This document shows, in pieces, positions 43,444-53,502 of a DNA stretch of 64,000 bases; within the stretch, counting starts at the first letter, position 1; every line of letters starts with the position of its first letter. The notes beneath the pieces are model-generated. The model worked only from the letters and a program-made list of their open reading frames with translations. It was not told the origin of the DNA and searched no databases. The translations under genes and the position numbers were made by a program. This DNA comes from Clostridium sp. 'White wine YQ' (GTDB lineage: Bacteria > Bacillota > Clostridia > Clostridiales > Clostridiaceae), in NCBI RefSeq assembly GCF_028728205.1, contig NZ_JAQYUU010000001.1:1477318-1541317 (forward strand), in the 5' to 3' direction.

Positions 43444-45399
43444 CTAATTATTTTCATAGCTCTTTTTTACTCTCAAAAGATTTGTATTTATTTTATATAA
43501 AATATTGTTTCTATATTGTATTACTTTTGAAATATTATTTTCAGTATACTTCTCAAGCTTTTCCATAAATTCATCAGCTGCTATCTCTTTTGAGTAGACC
43601 ATACCTAGTCCTTTTTCCCATGAAGCTGTTAATGTTGGATTTAATAATGATGGAATAGAAGCTTTTATAACCTCATATATCATTTCTCCTTTTTTAGTTG
43701 GAGTTAGAATTTGAGTTTTATTATTAGAAGTCAAATATTCTATCCTAATTAATTTTTTAATTATCTCTGCTCTAGTTGCAGACGTTCCTATTCCACTTCC
43801 TTTTATCTGCTCTCTTAGCTCATCATCTTCTATAAGCTTTCCCGCATTCTCCATAGCTATAATAATTGAACCTGTTGTATATCTTTTAGGAGGTGTTGTT
43901 TCTCCTTCTTTTATATTTAAATCTTTAATTGGAAGCTTCCTTCCCTTTTTCAATTGAGTTATATCTAGTTCTTGCTCCTCTTGAGATTCTTTTCCTAAGA
44001 TCTCCAGATATCCTTTTTCAACTAATATCTTCTTAGTAAAATTGAATCTTTCTCTGTCCACTTCAACAGTTAAATTAGTTTTATTATATTTTGCTGGCGG
44101 AAAGAAAATACTTAAAAATCTTCTTATAACTAGCTCATAAACCTCTTGTTCTAAGGAAGTTAATCCAGAAGCATTATACTCTCCAGTTGGAATAATAGCA
44201 TAGTGATCTGTAATTTTTGAATCATCTACATATTTACTTTTTACTAGATTTTGTGACCATTTATTCTCTGATATTTTTTTAAGATACTCTTTACACCAAG
44301 GTTCTGGATGATTTTTATATAAAGCTGACAGGTTTTTACCTATATCCTTAGCTACAGCTTTTGATAATACTCTTGCATCTGTTCTTGGATAAGTTAGCAT
44401 CTTCTTTTCATATAATTTTTGAGCGATTCCCAAAGTTTCGTCTGGGCTTATTTTAAATTTCTTTGTGCATTCATTTTGAAGTTCAGCGAGATTAAACAGT
44501 AAAGGAGGATTTTTAGTTTCCTTTGTTTTCTTAACTTCCACTATTTCTCCCTCTTCAAAAGACTTTAATCTATTAATAAGCTCTTCAGCAGTTTTTCTAT
44601 CCTTGAATCCAGTTTCATTATATAGAAGTGGTGAGTTAAAATATGTAGAGCCTTCATAAACCTTCCATTCTAAATTCAACTCTGCTTCGTTTAATAGAAA
44701 ATTACTATTTACTTTAAAAAACGGAGTTTTAACAAATTCTCTTATTTCTCTTTCCTTATCTACTACCATCGCAAGTACGCAAGTCATAACTCTGCCAACT
44801 GCAATTACAACCCTATCCTCTTTTAATACTGTTCCTAAGTTTCTTGCATAAATAAGTGTTAGTAATCTCGAAAAATTTATTCCAAGTAAATAATCTTCCT
44901 TTGCTCTAAGGTAAGCTGATGAACCTAATGAATCATAATATTCTAAAGGCTTAGCCTCTTTTATTCCTCTTTTTATTTCTTCTTCAGTTTGAGAATCTAT
45001 CCATACTCTAAACTTTTCTTTATTAGGATTCCCTGCCATATGATCTACTAATCTATATATGTATTCTCCTTCACGTCCGGAGTCAGTACAAACGTATACT
45101 TTATCAACATCTTCTCTATTTAATAGTCCTTTAACTATTTCAAATTGCTTTGAAACTGATGGAATTACTTCGTACAAGTACTCTTTAGGTAGAAAAGGTA
45201 ACTGTTCTAGGTTCCAAAACTTTAATTTATCATCATATTTTTCTGGATAACTCATGGTAACCATATGTCCTACGCACCATGTAAAAATAGCCTTTTCTCC
45301 TTCTATATAGCCATCCTGCCTTCTTCCTTCAATTTTCAAAATGTTGTAATAATCCATAGCCACAGAAGGCTTTTCCATGACAAAAAGAGCTTTTCCCAT
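43444..45399 (-). CDS. topB: DNA topoisomerase III
   Basis: The 651-residue type IA topoisomerase starts with a Toprim domain (ALFVMEKPSVAMDYYNIL, then VYVCTDSGREGEYIYRLV with the metal-binding D-x-x-x-E). It has the nucleophile Tyr in MLTYPRTDARVLSKA and ends near IKGSGIGTSATRAEIIKKL. There are no C-terminal zinc fingers, consistent with TopB rather than TopA. It unlinks single-stranded regions and decatenates DNA. The start is ATG 45399, six bases past GGAG; TTG 45411 overlaps that site. Confidence 0.92.
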   Translation of the reverse strand: MGKALFVMEKPSVAMDYYNILKIEGRRQDGYIEGEKAIFTWCVGHMVTMSYPEKYDDKLKFWNLEQLPFLPKEYLYEVIPSVSKQFEIVKGLLNREDVDKVYVCTDSGREGEYIYRLVDHMAGNPNKEKFRVWIDSQTEEEIKRGIKEAKPLEYYDSLGSSAYLRAKEDYLLGINFSRLLTLIYARNLGTVLKEDRVVIAVGRVMTCVLAMVVDKEREIREFVKTPFFKVNSNFLLNEAELNLEWKVYEGSTYFNSPLLYNETGFKDRKTAEELINRLKSFEEGEIVEVKKTKETKNPPLLFNLAELQNECTKKFKISPDETLGIAQKLYEKKMLTYPRTDARVLSKAVAKDIGKNLSALYKNHPEPWCKEYLKKISENKWSQNLVKSKYVDDSKITDHYAIIPTGEYNASGLTSLEQEVYELVIRRFLSIFFPPAKYNKTNLTVEVDRERFNFTKKILVEKGYLEILGKESQEEQELDITQLKKGRKLPIKDLNIKEGETTPPKRYTTGSIIIAMENAGKLIEDDELREQIKGSGIGTSATRAEIIKKLIRIEYLTSNNKTQILTPTKKGEMIYEVIKASIPSLLNPTLTASWEKGLGMVYSKEIAADEFMEKLEKYTENNISKVIQYRNNILYKINTNLLRVKKSYENN

Positions 45400-45539
45400 A
45401 TATTTCTCCAATCCAAATTAATAAGACTCCTCTAGATAAACTTGAAGTTTGTTATCTATAAATAGGAGCCCCTAAATAAGCATTACTATTATACTATATT
45501 TTCGAATTTTTTTCAAAGGACATTAATATTTACTTGTTG

Positions 45540-46040
45540 CTAGGCTTCATTTAATAACCAAATATAGAAGTTTAAAACCCCTGCAAAAATCAGCCATACT
45601 AAATATGGGATTAAAAGAATTCCAGCAAGCTTATCCTTTCTAAAAAACTTAATAAATGTTATTAAAACTAAAATAAATAAAATAGCTAATTCAATAAATG
45701 CTAGTCCATATAATCTAAAACTAAAAAATATAAACACCCATAAGTAATTAAATATTAGTTGAATATAGTAAAAGAACATTGCTGATGATACATCTTCTCC
45801 ACTCATGCCTAACATATAAATTCTGTAGGCTGAAACTCCCATTAATAAGTATAATATAGCCCATACTATTGGAAAAACCATTCCTGGTGGAGCAAAAAAT
45901 GGTTTTGTTAATTCTATATATTGTCCCATTGTGTTTCTATTTAAGTACCCGACCAGTGCACCTCCAATTAGGGGCATAAAAACTTGAATTAAAAATGTAC
46001 TTATCTTAAAATTCCCCTTAACCTTAAAAGGATTTTTCAT
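45540..46040 (-). CDS. TspO/MBR-family membrane protein
   Basis: The 166-residue protein has five membrane helices and the TspO signature: PLIGGALVGYLNR, PFFAPPGMVFPIVWAILYLLMG and NYLWVFIFFSFRLYGLAF, with the final F-Y-I-W-L-L-N motif. TspO proteins bind tetrapyrroles and affect stress responses. ATG 46040 follows AGAGGTG; the frame to 46097 is spurious. It stands alone, divergent from the two-component genes. Confidence 0.88.
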   Translation of the reverse strand: MKNPFKVKGNFKISTFLIQVFMPLIGGALVGYLNRNTMGQYIELTKPFFAPPGMVFPIVWAILYLLMGVSAYRIYMLGMSGEDVSSAMFFYYIQLIFNYLWVFIFFSFRLYGLAFIELAILFILVLITFIKFFRKDKLAGILLIPYLVWLIFAGVLNFYIWLLNEA

Positions 46041-46147
46041 ATTATCACCTCTCTTCATAAAATAATATATGTTCCCAGTTATGTTACTATTCTTCATTTA
46101 TGTGTTATAATTTCTTAAGAACTATAGATTTTAAAGGTGGTTTTATT

Positions 46148-46834
46148 ATGAATATATTATTAGCTGAAGATGATAAAGACATTAGAGATTTGATAAGTTT
46201 ACATCTCTCAACAGAAGATTTTGAAGTTTTCTTTGCTGAGGATGGCAAAAAAGCCATTGAAGTTTTTGAAAATAATTCTATAGATTTAGCTATTCTGGAC
46301 GTTATGATGCCCTACTTTGATGGCTTCGAGGTTCTTAAATACATAAGACAAGATAGTGAAATTCCAGTAATTTTCTTAACTGCTCGAGGTGATGATACTG
46401 ATAAAATACTAGGACTTGGACTCGGTGCAGATGACTATATGGTCAAGCCGTTTAGTCCTGTTGAACTTAAAGCAAGAATACATGCTCAATTAAGAAGATA
46501 TTATAAATATTCTCCAGGTAAAAAACAAAATATTATAAAACTTGGATACTTAACACTTGATAAAGAAAGCTGTCAGATATTTAAGCATGACACCCTTTTA
46601 GAGTTAAATGCTAAAGAATTTAAAATTCTTGAGCTTCTTATCGAGAATCCTGGGAAAGTATATACTAAAAAGAAAATATATGAACTAGTTTGGGACGACA
46701 CCTATTATGGCGATGATAATACAATAATGGTTCATATGAGCCATATTCGTGAAAAGATTGAAGAAGATTCAAAAAAACCAACTTATCTTAAAACTATTAG
46801 AGGAATAGGATATAAAATGGAAAGGGTTGAGTAA
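46148..46834 (+). CDS. OmpR-family response regulator
   Basis: The 228-residue regulator has the receiver acidic pair LLAEDDKD, phospho-Asp in LAILDVMMPYFDG, FLTARGDD and KPFSPVE. A winged-helix output domain follows (LNAKEFKILELLIENPGKVYTKK, DDNTIMVHMSHIREKIE). ATG 46148 has AAAGGTGG upstream. The cognate kinase gene follows two bases later. The target is unknown, but the lipoprotein gene two places on is probably in the same transcript. Confidence 0.92.
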   Translation: MNILLAEDDKDIRDLISLHLSTEDFEVFFAEDGKKAIEVFENNSIDLAILDVMMPYFDGFEVLKYIRQDSEIPVIFLTARGDDTDKILGLGLGADDYMVKPFSPVELKARIHAQLRRYYKYSPGKKQNIIKLGYLTLDKESCQIFKHDTLLELNAKEFKILELLIENPGKVYTKKKIYELVWDDTYYGDDNTIMVHMSHIREKIEEDSKKPTYLKTIRGIGYKMERVE

Positions 46835-46836
46835 TC

Positions 46837-48327
46837 TTGAAGTTTCTTAAGTTAAGGAGAAAGAAAACCCTAGCAAATCTCCTTATGAAAAATTATGTTA
46901 TATCATTTTTTCTTATGTTCTTTGTACTTATTTTATCATTATTTATAAGTGCAATCATTGGAATGGTTTATTTTAAGGTAGATTTATCTGATCCTACCTC
47001 TCCTAAAAATTTTATGCAAGATGATTACACTAAAATTGATTCTAGTCCAATTTTAGAAATGGATGGATATATGGTTATCATTGATAAGAATGGTAAGATA
47101 GTAAATAGACATGGGCAAGTAGCTGCTCCATTTGACAAAGACAAAATCTCTATAGCAGATATAAGCACGTTAATAAATTATAGTGAAAAAGAGTCAAACT
47201 TTGTTTTGGATGTTAGAAAGAAAAACTTTCCATATGTATATAGAACAGCTTATAATCAAAAAAATGACTTTTTGATGGTAATTGGTATACCCTCAAAAAA
47301 ATATACCGAGTTAGAGATAGCACCAAAAAGACTTACTGTTAAGCAATTTATTCTTATTTCCTTTGGTATTTTTATGTTGTTTTTCTTACTAGTTTTTTAT
47401 CTTTATTCAAGGATAACTTCATCCTACTTTTTGACACCACTAAAGATACTAACCCATGGAGCTAAAAAACTAGCTACCGGGAATTATAGCACTAGAATTA
47501 ACTTAACTAGTAAAAATGAATTTAAAAACTTAGGTGATGCTTTTAACATTATGGCCTCTAAAATTGAAGAAGAAACAAACTTAAGAGAAAAATCTGAAGA
47601 GTCAAGAAAAAGATTAATCTTAGACATATCTCATGACTTAAAAACTCCCCTTGCATCAGTGCTTGGCTACTCTGATTATTTAATACAAAATCCTGATTTG
47701 CCAAAAGAAGATGTTATAAAATATCTGTCTGTTATTAAGAGAAACTCTGAGAGGTCAAATAATTTAATTCTTGATTTATTTGATTATTCTAAGTTAGACT
47801 CTTGGAACTTTACACTTTCAAAAGAGAAAGAAGATATTTGCGAATTTTTAAGAGAATTCATAGCTTCATATATACCAAGACTTGAGGAAAGCGGATTTGA
47901 ATATGATTTTGATATTCCTGAAAAAGAAATACCATTACTTTTTGACAGAAAAAATCTAGATAGAGCATTAGGAAACATAGTAATAAATAGCACTAAATAC
48001 AATCCTAATGGGACTTTATTAAAAATATCCTGCTTTGAAAAAGATAATTATTTAAATATAATTATTGAAGATAATGGCGTTGGAATACCTAAGAATGAAG
48101 CTCAAAGCATGTTTGATCCTTTTACTCGTGGAGATAAATCTAGAACCTCAGAAAATACTGGCACAGGCTTAGGACTAGCAATTACCAAAACTATTATCAC
48201 TAAACATAAAGGCACTATAACTCTTGAAAGTGAACTTAATAAAGGTTGTAAATTTATTATTAAGTTGCCCTTAAATAACTTAAAGAAAAAGTATAATTTA
48301 AAGCCTTTTAATATGACTATTATCTAA
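46837..48327 (+). CDS. Sensor histidine kinase with HAMP domain
   Basis: The 496-residue kinase has two membrane helices (about residues 18-48 and 167-190) flanking an extracellular sensor of about 120 residues. A HAMP domain (LKILTHGAKKLATGNYSTRI) follows, then HisKA with LDISHDLKTPLASVLGYSDYL and HATPase with NIVINSTKYNPNG and TGTGLGLAIT. The start is TTG 46837, just after the regulator stop, with AAAGGG ten bases before; ATG 46885 is a weaker alternative. It pairs with the upstream regulator, and its signal is unknown. Confidence 0.9.
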   Translation: MKFLKLRRKKTLANLLMKNYVISFFLMFFVLILSLFISAIIGMVYFKVDLSDPTSPKNFMQDDYTKIDSSPILEMDGYMVIIDKNGKIVNRHGQVAAPFDKDKISIADISTLINYSEKESNFVLDVRKKNFPYVYRTAYNQKNDFLMVIGIPSKKYTELEIAPKRLTVKQFILISFGIFMLFFLLVFYLYSRITSSYFLTPLKILTHGAKKLATGNYSTRINLTSKNEFKNLGDAFNIMASKIEEETNLREKSEESRKRLILDISHDLKTPLASVLGYSDYLIQNPDLPKEDVIKYLSVIKRNSERSNNLILDLFDYSKLDSWNFTLSKEKEDICEFLREFIASYIPRLEESGFEYDFDIPEKEIPLLFDRKNLDRALGNIVINSTKYNPNGTLLKISCFEKDNYLNIIIEDNGVGIPKNEAQSMFDPFTRGDKSRTSENTGTGLGLAITKTIITKHKGTITLESELNKGCKFIIKLPLNNLKKKYNLKPFNMTII

Positions 48328-48353
48328 ACTAAACAATATGGAGTGAGTGTAGT

Positions 48354-48893
48354 ATGAAATTAAAAATTACTTCCCTGCTTATAGTTTTTGTTTTTTGTAT
48401 ATCTTTTATTGGGTGTACAAAATCACAATCAGATAAAATCAATGGAAAACAAATAGGCAAACCCCTAGAAAATGCTTTATCTACGCCAGATAAAATCATT
48501 ATTTACAATAATAACACTTCAAAAGTATTAGATAAAACCAATTCAGATTTCAAGAAAATAGTTGATTTAACAAATAGCAGATTTCATAACAAATTATCTA
48601 CAGCAAAGGATATTATAGATGATACAACTATGGAAAGTATAAAAAAAGATGGATTAGGGATGGAATTTATTTATTATAATGAGCAAGACTTATCAATAAA
48701 GGGAGATGGATTTCAGCCTTTTAACTACCATAAATTATATTTTCAATTGACAAGTGAAAAGTATGGTAACGAGCAAGGTTCTTCTGTTCATACATTGCAA
48801 TATGGAGATAAGGATCATTACAAAGATTGTTCAAGAGGGCCACTTAAATATTCTGAGGAATTAGTTACAACAGTAGAAAATTTAAAATACTAA
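48354..48893 (+). CDS. Lipoprotein downstream of the two-component pair
   Basis: The 179-residue lipoprotein (lipobox SFIGC near residue 21) has a mature part with alternating strands and helices (KIIIYNNNTSKVLDKTN, FKKIVDLTNSRFHNKL) and no recognised motif. DUF5301-like clostridial lipoproteins are the closest impression, held weakly. It starts 26 bases after the kinase gene behind GGAG and ends in a terminator, so it may be a target or accessory of that kinase. Confidence 0.6.
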   Translation: MKLKITSLLIVFVFCISFIGCTKSQSDKINGKQIGKPLENALSTPDKIIIYNNNTSKVLDKTNSDFKKIVDLTNSRFHNKLSTAKDIIDDTTMESIKKDGLGMEFIYYNEQDLSIKGDGFQPFNYHKLYFQLTSEKYGNEQGSSVHTLQYGDKDHYKDCSRGPLKYSEELVTTVENLKY

Positions 48894-48922
48894 TTAAGGG
48901 AAGTCAAAATGACTTCCCTTAA
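48894..48922 (+). terminator. Bidirectional terminator after the lipoprotein gene
   Basis: TTAAGGGAAGTC pairs perfectly with GACTTCCCTTAA across five bases, between convergent genes. Confidence 0.85.
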
Positions 48923-48925
48923 ACT

Positions 48926-50920
48926 TTAAATATAAATATCCGAGAACTCTATATCTATTTTTTCATCTACATTACCTATTATAAAGGAATTATTTTCACC
49001 CTCTGATATAGTTTCGTCATAGGGCAAAGTGATTAAAAATTCATTTCCAAAATCCTTTTCAGTTTTTAAGATAAGCTCGCCACCTTGCAGCTCTATTAAA
49101 CTTTTACATAAATATAAACCTAGCCCACTCCCCTCTTTATCTCTATTAAGTGATTTATTTATTCTTGTAACCTTATCGAAGAGATAAGGTTTTATGTCCT
49201 GAGATATAGCTGGTCCATCATTTTTAACACTAATATATAATTTATCTTTTTTATTACTAATATTTATATAAATATATCCATTTTCCTTTCCATACTTAAT
49301 GGAATTTGAAAGCAAATTCAGAACTGCCCTTTCAATAAATTCACCGTCACAGAATGCAAAAATCTCTTCCTCTTCTGCATCAAAAACTAAAGTCATTTTT
49401 ACTTTTCTTAAATACCTAACAGAAGCTTGGGCTACATTTTCCACTAGCTCCACTATATTATAAACTCCATAGGTTGGAACTAAATATTCCTCAGATATTC
49501 TATTAGTATCTATAAAGTTATTAATTGTTCTTATTAATCTTAAACAATTTTGTTTAATTACTCCACTATTTCTTTCAAGTGCTTCATAATTGTTATCAAC
49601 TATATATAACCCTTTAACCTGTAAAGAAGAGTATATTAAATTAATAGGAGTTCTCAATTCATGTGATATATTTGAATAAAACTGATTTTTTAATTTTTCC
49701 TCAACTAAATTTTTTTCTAACTCTTCTTTTAACTCAAAGTTTTTATTATTTTCAGTCATATCCTTAATAAACAATATTTTAGCTTCAGCTTCTGATTTGA
49801 AAACATAAACCTCCAAATCTCTTACTTTGCCTAATATTTCTTTCTTGATAGAATTTTGAATATACCCACTTATAGAAAAATCAGTTAATTCTATTTCTAA
49901 CAGGTCTAAAATATCTTTTAAATGCTTCCCTTCAATGTTGCTATTGTATCCATTAATGTAATATCCAATAGATTCATTAGCATAGGAAACTCTATCCTCG
50001 TTGAATATTATTATACCATCCGAGATTGATTCAATTAAGGATACATATTTATTTTCACTTCTAACCAAAATACTCTTAACTTCACTCAATATTTTCATTC
50101 GTTCTTGCAAGGTTCTATTCAAAACTACCTGTATCTTTTCAACTTCTCTTAGTTCTTTATATATTCCATTATAAGTTTTATAAAATACAAATCTACCTAT
50201 CGCATCATATAAAGTATAATAGAAAATATACTTTAGTATATGTGCCCAAACTAGTGTATCTAAATTAAATTTAAAGTGTAACATTGCCACGAATTCATAT
50301 GAAATTTCGAAGAACAAAATTAAATATAGGTATATCTGTTCTTTTCTACCTATAAATTCACGATTCTTAGCTATTAAAATTATTGTAATCAAAAGTAACC
50401 CATATAGTAACAACCAGCAGTTAATAATATATTGAGTTACATCTTTATTCGTTATTACACCTAGTTCAACTACTATTCCCGAAAGTGTAATAATAATAAG
50501 AAGAATTCCATATGATGCAAAAATGTTTTTATTATTCACCTTATATTTTATAAACAATATAGATAAAATAATAAGACTGTAATCTAAAAAGTTATTACTT
50601 ACCCAAATGAATATAGTACTGATGAATGCGTTTTCTTCTGTAATTGCTGAATTAACAAACATAATATGCAGAAAGTCTAAGGAACACATAATAGGAAACC
50701 CATATCCTATATATTTAAATACAGACTTTTCCTTACTACTTCTGGCAAATGAAATTAATGCCATGGATAAACCAAGTGCTGTACATATAAATTCTATTAA
50801 TATATGAAATAAGTTATAATTATTGGTGAATTTATATAAAACAAGCAGAACCATCAACAATGGAATAAAAATTCTTATCCCTATATTTTTCTTAATTTTA
50901 GATACTTCTAAGTCAATCAT
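48926..50920 (-). CDS. Orphan hybrid-free sensor kinase with MASE3-like membrane domain (1)
   Basis: The 664-residue kinase begins with about seven membrane helices of the MASE3 type (FHILIEFICTALGLSMALISFA, CSLDFLHIMFV). A PAS-like domain follows (YVSLIESISDGIIIFNEDRVSYAN), then HisKA with SNISHELRTPINLIYSSLQ and HATPase with LLSNSIKYG and GSGLGLYLCKSL. No response regulator is adjacent. It begins six bases after the next upstream kinase gene, and the two are paralogues. Orphan clostridial kinases of this type often feed Spo0A; that role is inferred here. Confidence 0.88.
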   Translation of the reverse strand: MIDLEVSKIKKNIGIRIFIPLLMVLLVLYKFTNNYNLFHILIEFICTALGLSMALISFARSSKEKSVFKYIGYGFPIMCSLDFLHIMFVNSAITEENAFISTIFIWVSNNFLDYSLIILSILFIKYKVNNKNIFASYGILLIIITLSGIVVELGVITNKDVTQYIINCWLLLYGLLLITIILIAKNREFIGRKEQIYLYLILFFEISYEFVAMLHFKFNLDTLVWAHILKYIFYYTLYDAIGRFVFYKTYNGIYKELREVEKIQVVLNRTLQERMKILSEVKSILVRSENKYVSLIESISDGIIIFNEDRVSYANESIGYYINGYNSNIEGKHLKDILDLLEIELTDFSISGYIQNSIKKEILGKVRDLEVYVFKSEAEAKILFIKDMTENNKNFELKEELEKNLVEEKLKNQFYSNISHELRTPINLIYSSLQVKGLYIVDNNYEALERNSGVIKQNCLRLIRTINNFIDTNRISEEYLVPTYGVYNIVELVENVAQASVRYLRKVKMTLVFDAEEEEIFAFCDGEFIERAVLNLLSNSIKYGKENGYIYINISNKKDKLYISVKNDGPAISQDIKPYLFDKVTRINKSLNRDKEGSGLGLYLCKSLIELQGGELILKTEKDFGNEFLITLPYDETISEGENNSFIIGNVDEKIDIEFSDIYI

Positions 50921-50926
50921 TGTTAT

Positions 50927-52858
50927 TTACTTCCCCTTTTTAAAAGTCAAAGTTACTGTTGTTCCAACATTCAACTTAGAATCTATTGTTATTTTTCCAC
51001 CCTGAAGTTCTGTCAGATTTTTAACTACATACAAACCTATTCCATTTCCTACATTGCTATTTTCATTGCTATTTTTACCTCTTTCATATCTATCGCACGC
51101 TTTATTCATAAATTCTTCTTCCATTCCTATACCATTATCCACCACTCTTATTTTCACCTCTTCATCAATTAGAGAAATGCTTACTAAAATGGCACCTTCT
51201 CTATTTGAGAACTTCAATGCATTAGAAATTAGATTTAGTATAATTCTTTCCACAAACTCCCTATCCATAAAAACATATATTTCTTCTTCAAAGGTATCAA
51301 AAATTAAATGTACATCCTTTGCTCTAGCATACTCTACTAAATTCATAGTTTGATCTTCAATAACCTCAACAATATTACATAACTCCATATTGGGTTTCAA
51401 ATAATGAGACGTTAATTTTGAACTATCAATTAGGTTATTTGTAAGCCTAATAAGGGATAAACAATTATCTTTAGATAGTTGATTATACTTTTTCACTTCA
51501 TCAGTATTATTTTTTTCAATTAATAGCTTCTCTAACTGAGTTGCTGAATATATTACATTTATTGGAGTTTTAATATCATGACTAATATTTGAAAGAAAAT
51601 CTCCTCTTATTTTATCCTCTATTTTCTTTTGTTCTAGATTTCTTTTTATCTCTTCTATTTTTACCACTTCTGTTCTATCCTTAATTTGTACTAAACACTG
51701 GCTATCATCCGCTGATAGCTGTATAAATTGAAATACTAAATAATATTTTAAGTCACCTTTTCCTAGTGTTGCTTCATATATACTTGAAAAATCTATACTT
51801 GTCCCATTTTTACTAAATACCTCTTCGTTAAAACTTACTAGGTCCGTAAGCTTCTTATTTATTACCTTTTTTAAATTTTTATCCTTAAAAAAATTTAGAA
51901 AGGCAGAATTGGCGTATATTATTCTACCGTTTGATAAGTTTATCATTAACATCGGTATAGGTAAATTTTTAAATAAATTTTTAAACATGTCCTCACGCTT
52001 AAATACTCTATTTTTTGAAGTCTCTAGTTCAAGATTTTTAGATAGTATAACCTTATTTAATAAGTTTAACTCATTATTCCTCTCAAACAGATCATTAAAA
52101 AGAATATCATAAGAGTTATTTAAGAGTTTTTGAAGTATGCACCCATAAAATATTATTTGAGATGCTAATTTTATTAATTCATATGCAGGATTTAATACCA
52201 TTCCCTTAAATAATATCATTTGTATTGTATTAAAAATAAATGCAACCAAGATTATATATGAATATATCTTAAAATAGTTTATATTTGCTCCCTTCTTTAT
52301 GTTAAAATCGTTAAAAGATATGACTGCATATATAAATACTATTATTGCTATACAATTCCCGATAATATTAAATAGGTGTCTATTTGATATTGTAATTGAC
52401 AACGTAAAGCAAGCTATTAATGTTATTACAATTAATGAAATATATTTAATCTTAATACCTTTCATATGACTATTTCTAACAAAGTATGGTGTATAGGTTA
52501 ACAATAAAGCAATTAAAATATCTGAAAAGAAATATATAAACTGCATATTCCCTTCAAAACTATTTTGAATAATATCTGTTGGAACTAATTTAATAATATT
52601 AGCTATTGCAGATATAAAAAATGTTATAGAAAAAAACTTAAAATACTGGCTCTTGATAATATTTGAAGTTGAATAAGTTAACATCATTATTGAAAAACTA
52701 ACTACTATATATATTAATCCAATTATATTTCTCGTTAAATTCGGAATAATTATATTCAAAATCGCAATAATAAAAGTTGCATATATACATATAAGTGATA
52801 TTTTTTCTAATATCACTCTATCAATATAGACAATTTTCTCTATTTCCTTGTTATACAT
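50927..52858 (-). CDS. Orphan sensor kinase with polytopic membrane domain (2)
   Basis: The 643-residue kinase has about eight membrane helices in its first 250 residues, then a PAS domain (LFKNLPIPMLMINLSNGRIIYAN). HisKA with SNISHDIKTPINVIYSATQ and HATPase with LISNALKFSNREGAI and GNGIGLYVVKNL follow. The layout matches the kinase gene immediately downstream, with a less typical MASE3-like membrane part. No receiver domain or regulator gene is nearby. AGGAGG precedes the start. The two may sense related signals and act on a common distant regulator. Confidence 0.85.
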   Translation of the reverse strand: MYNKEIEKIVYIDRVILEKISLICIYATFIIAILNIIIPNLTRNIIGLIYIVVSFSIMMLTYSTSNIIKSQYFKFFSITFFISAIANIIKLVPTDIIQNSFEGNMQFIYFFSDILIALLLTYTPYFVRNSHMKGIKIKYISLIVITLIACFTLSITISNRHLFNIIGNCIAIIVFIYAVISFNDFNIKKGANINYFKIYSYIILVAFIFNTIQMILFKGMVLNPAYELIKLASQIIFYGCILQKLLNNSYDILFNDLFERNNELNLLNKVILSKNLELETSKNRVFKREDMFKNLFKNLPIPMLMINLSNGRIIYANSAFLNFFKDKNLKKVINKKLTDLVSFNEEVFSKNGTSIDFSSIYEATLGKGDLKYYLVFQFIQLSADDSQCLVQIKDRTEVVKIEEIKRNLEQKKIEDKIRGDFLSNISHDIKTPINVIYSATQLEKLLIEKNNTDEVKKYNQLSKDNCLSLIRLTNNLIDSSKLTSHYLKPNMELCNIVEVIEDQTMNLVEYARAKDVHLIFDTFEEEIYVFMDREFVERIILNLISNALKFSNREGAILVSISLIDEEVKIRVVDNGIGMEEEFMNKACDRYERGKNSNENSNVGNGIGLYVVKNLTELQGGKITIDSKLNVGTTVTLTFKKGK

Positions 52859-53016
52859 ATTTAATCCTCCTACATCTAAATTTTACCTAATCTGATGTAA
52901 AATGTGAATAAAAAAGTTATAAATTGTAATTTTTTTATTAGATAATTAAAATTTACTTAATATATTATACAAATCCTCTGTTTTTACATGCTTTTCTGCT
53001 AATTATTTCAAAGGAG

Positions 53017-53418
53017 GTGATTACTATATTAAAAGAATTCAAAGAATTTGCTGTAAAAGGTAAGGTTTTAGAGCTAGCTATTGGAGTTGTAGTTGGTGGT
53101 GCATTCGGTAAAATTGTAACTTCACTAGTAAATGATATTATTATGCCAATAGTAGGTGGCCTAACTGGAGGTGTTAATTTTACATATTTAAAATTCGTAA
53201 TTAAAAAAGCCAGTGGAGATTTTCCTGGTGTTACAATTAACTATGGTAACTTCATACAAAATGTAATTGATTTTCTTATAATCTCTTTTTCAATATTTTT
53301 ATTTGTAAAATCTATAAAAAAACTTAAACAACAGGACGCGGAATCAAAGTCTGAAAAACCATCTGATGAAGTTTTGCTACTTCAAGAAATTAGAGATCTT
53401 TTAAAAAATCAACAATAA
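53017..53418 (+). CDS. mscL: Large-conductance mechanosensitive channel
   Basis: MscL is a homopentameric membrane channel that opens under extreme tension. The 133-residue frame has helix [31 protein letters not shown], a second helix [15 protein letters not shown] and a C-terminal bundle ([12 protein letters not shown]). MscL proteins normally start M-LKEFKEF. Here that Met codon is ATA at 53026, eight bases past AAGGAGG. The only standard in-frame start, GTG 53017, overlaps the ribosome site. Initiation at AUA, or a point change from ATG, must be considered. Confidence 0.92.
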   Translation: MITILKEFKEFAVKGKVLELAIGVVVGGAFGKIVTSLVNDIIMPIVGGLTGGVNFTYLKFVIKKASGDFPGVTINYGNFIQNVIDFLIISFSIFLFVKSIKKLKQQDAESKSEKPSDEVLLLQEIRDLLKNQQ

Positions 53419-53453
53419 AAATGACTATCTAAAATTAAAAATTTAAATTAAAT

Positions 53454-53485
53454 AAGCAGAAGCTTTCCTAACACAGCTTCTGCTT
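53454..53485 (+). terminator. Bidirectional terminator after mscL
   Basis: AAGCAGAAGC pairs with GCTTCTGCTT across 12 bases between convergent genes. Confidence 0.8.
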
Positions 53486-53502
53486 ACTTATATATTGGGC
53501 TA

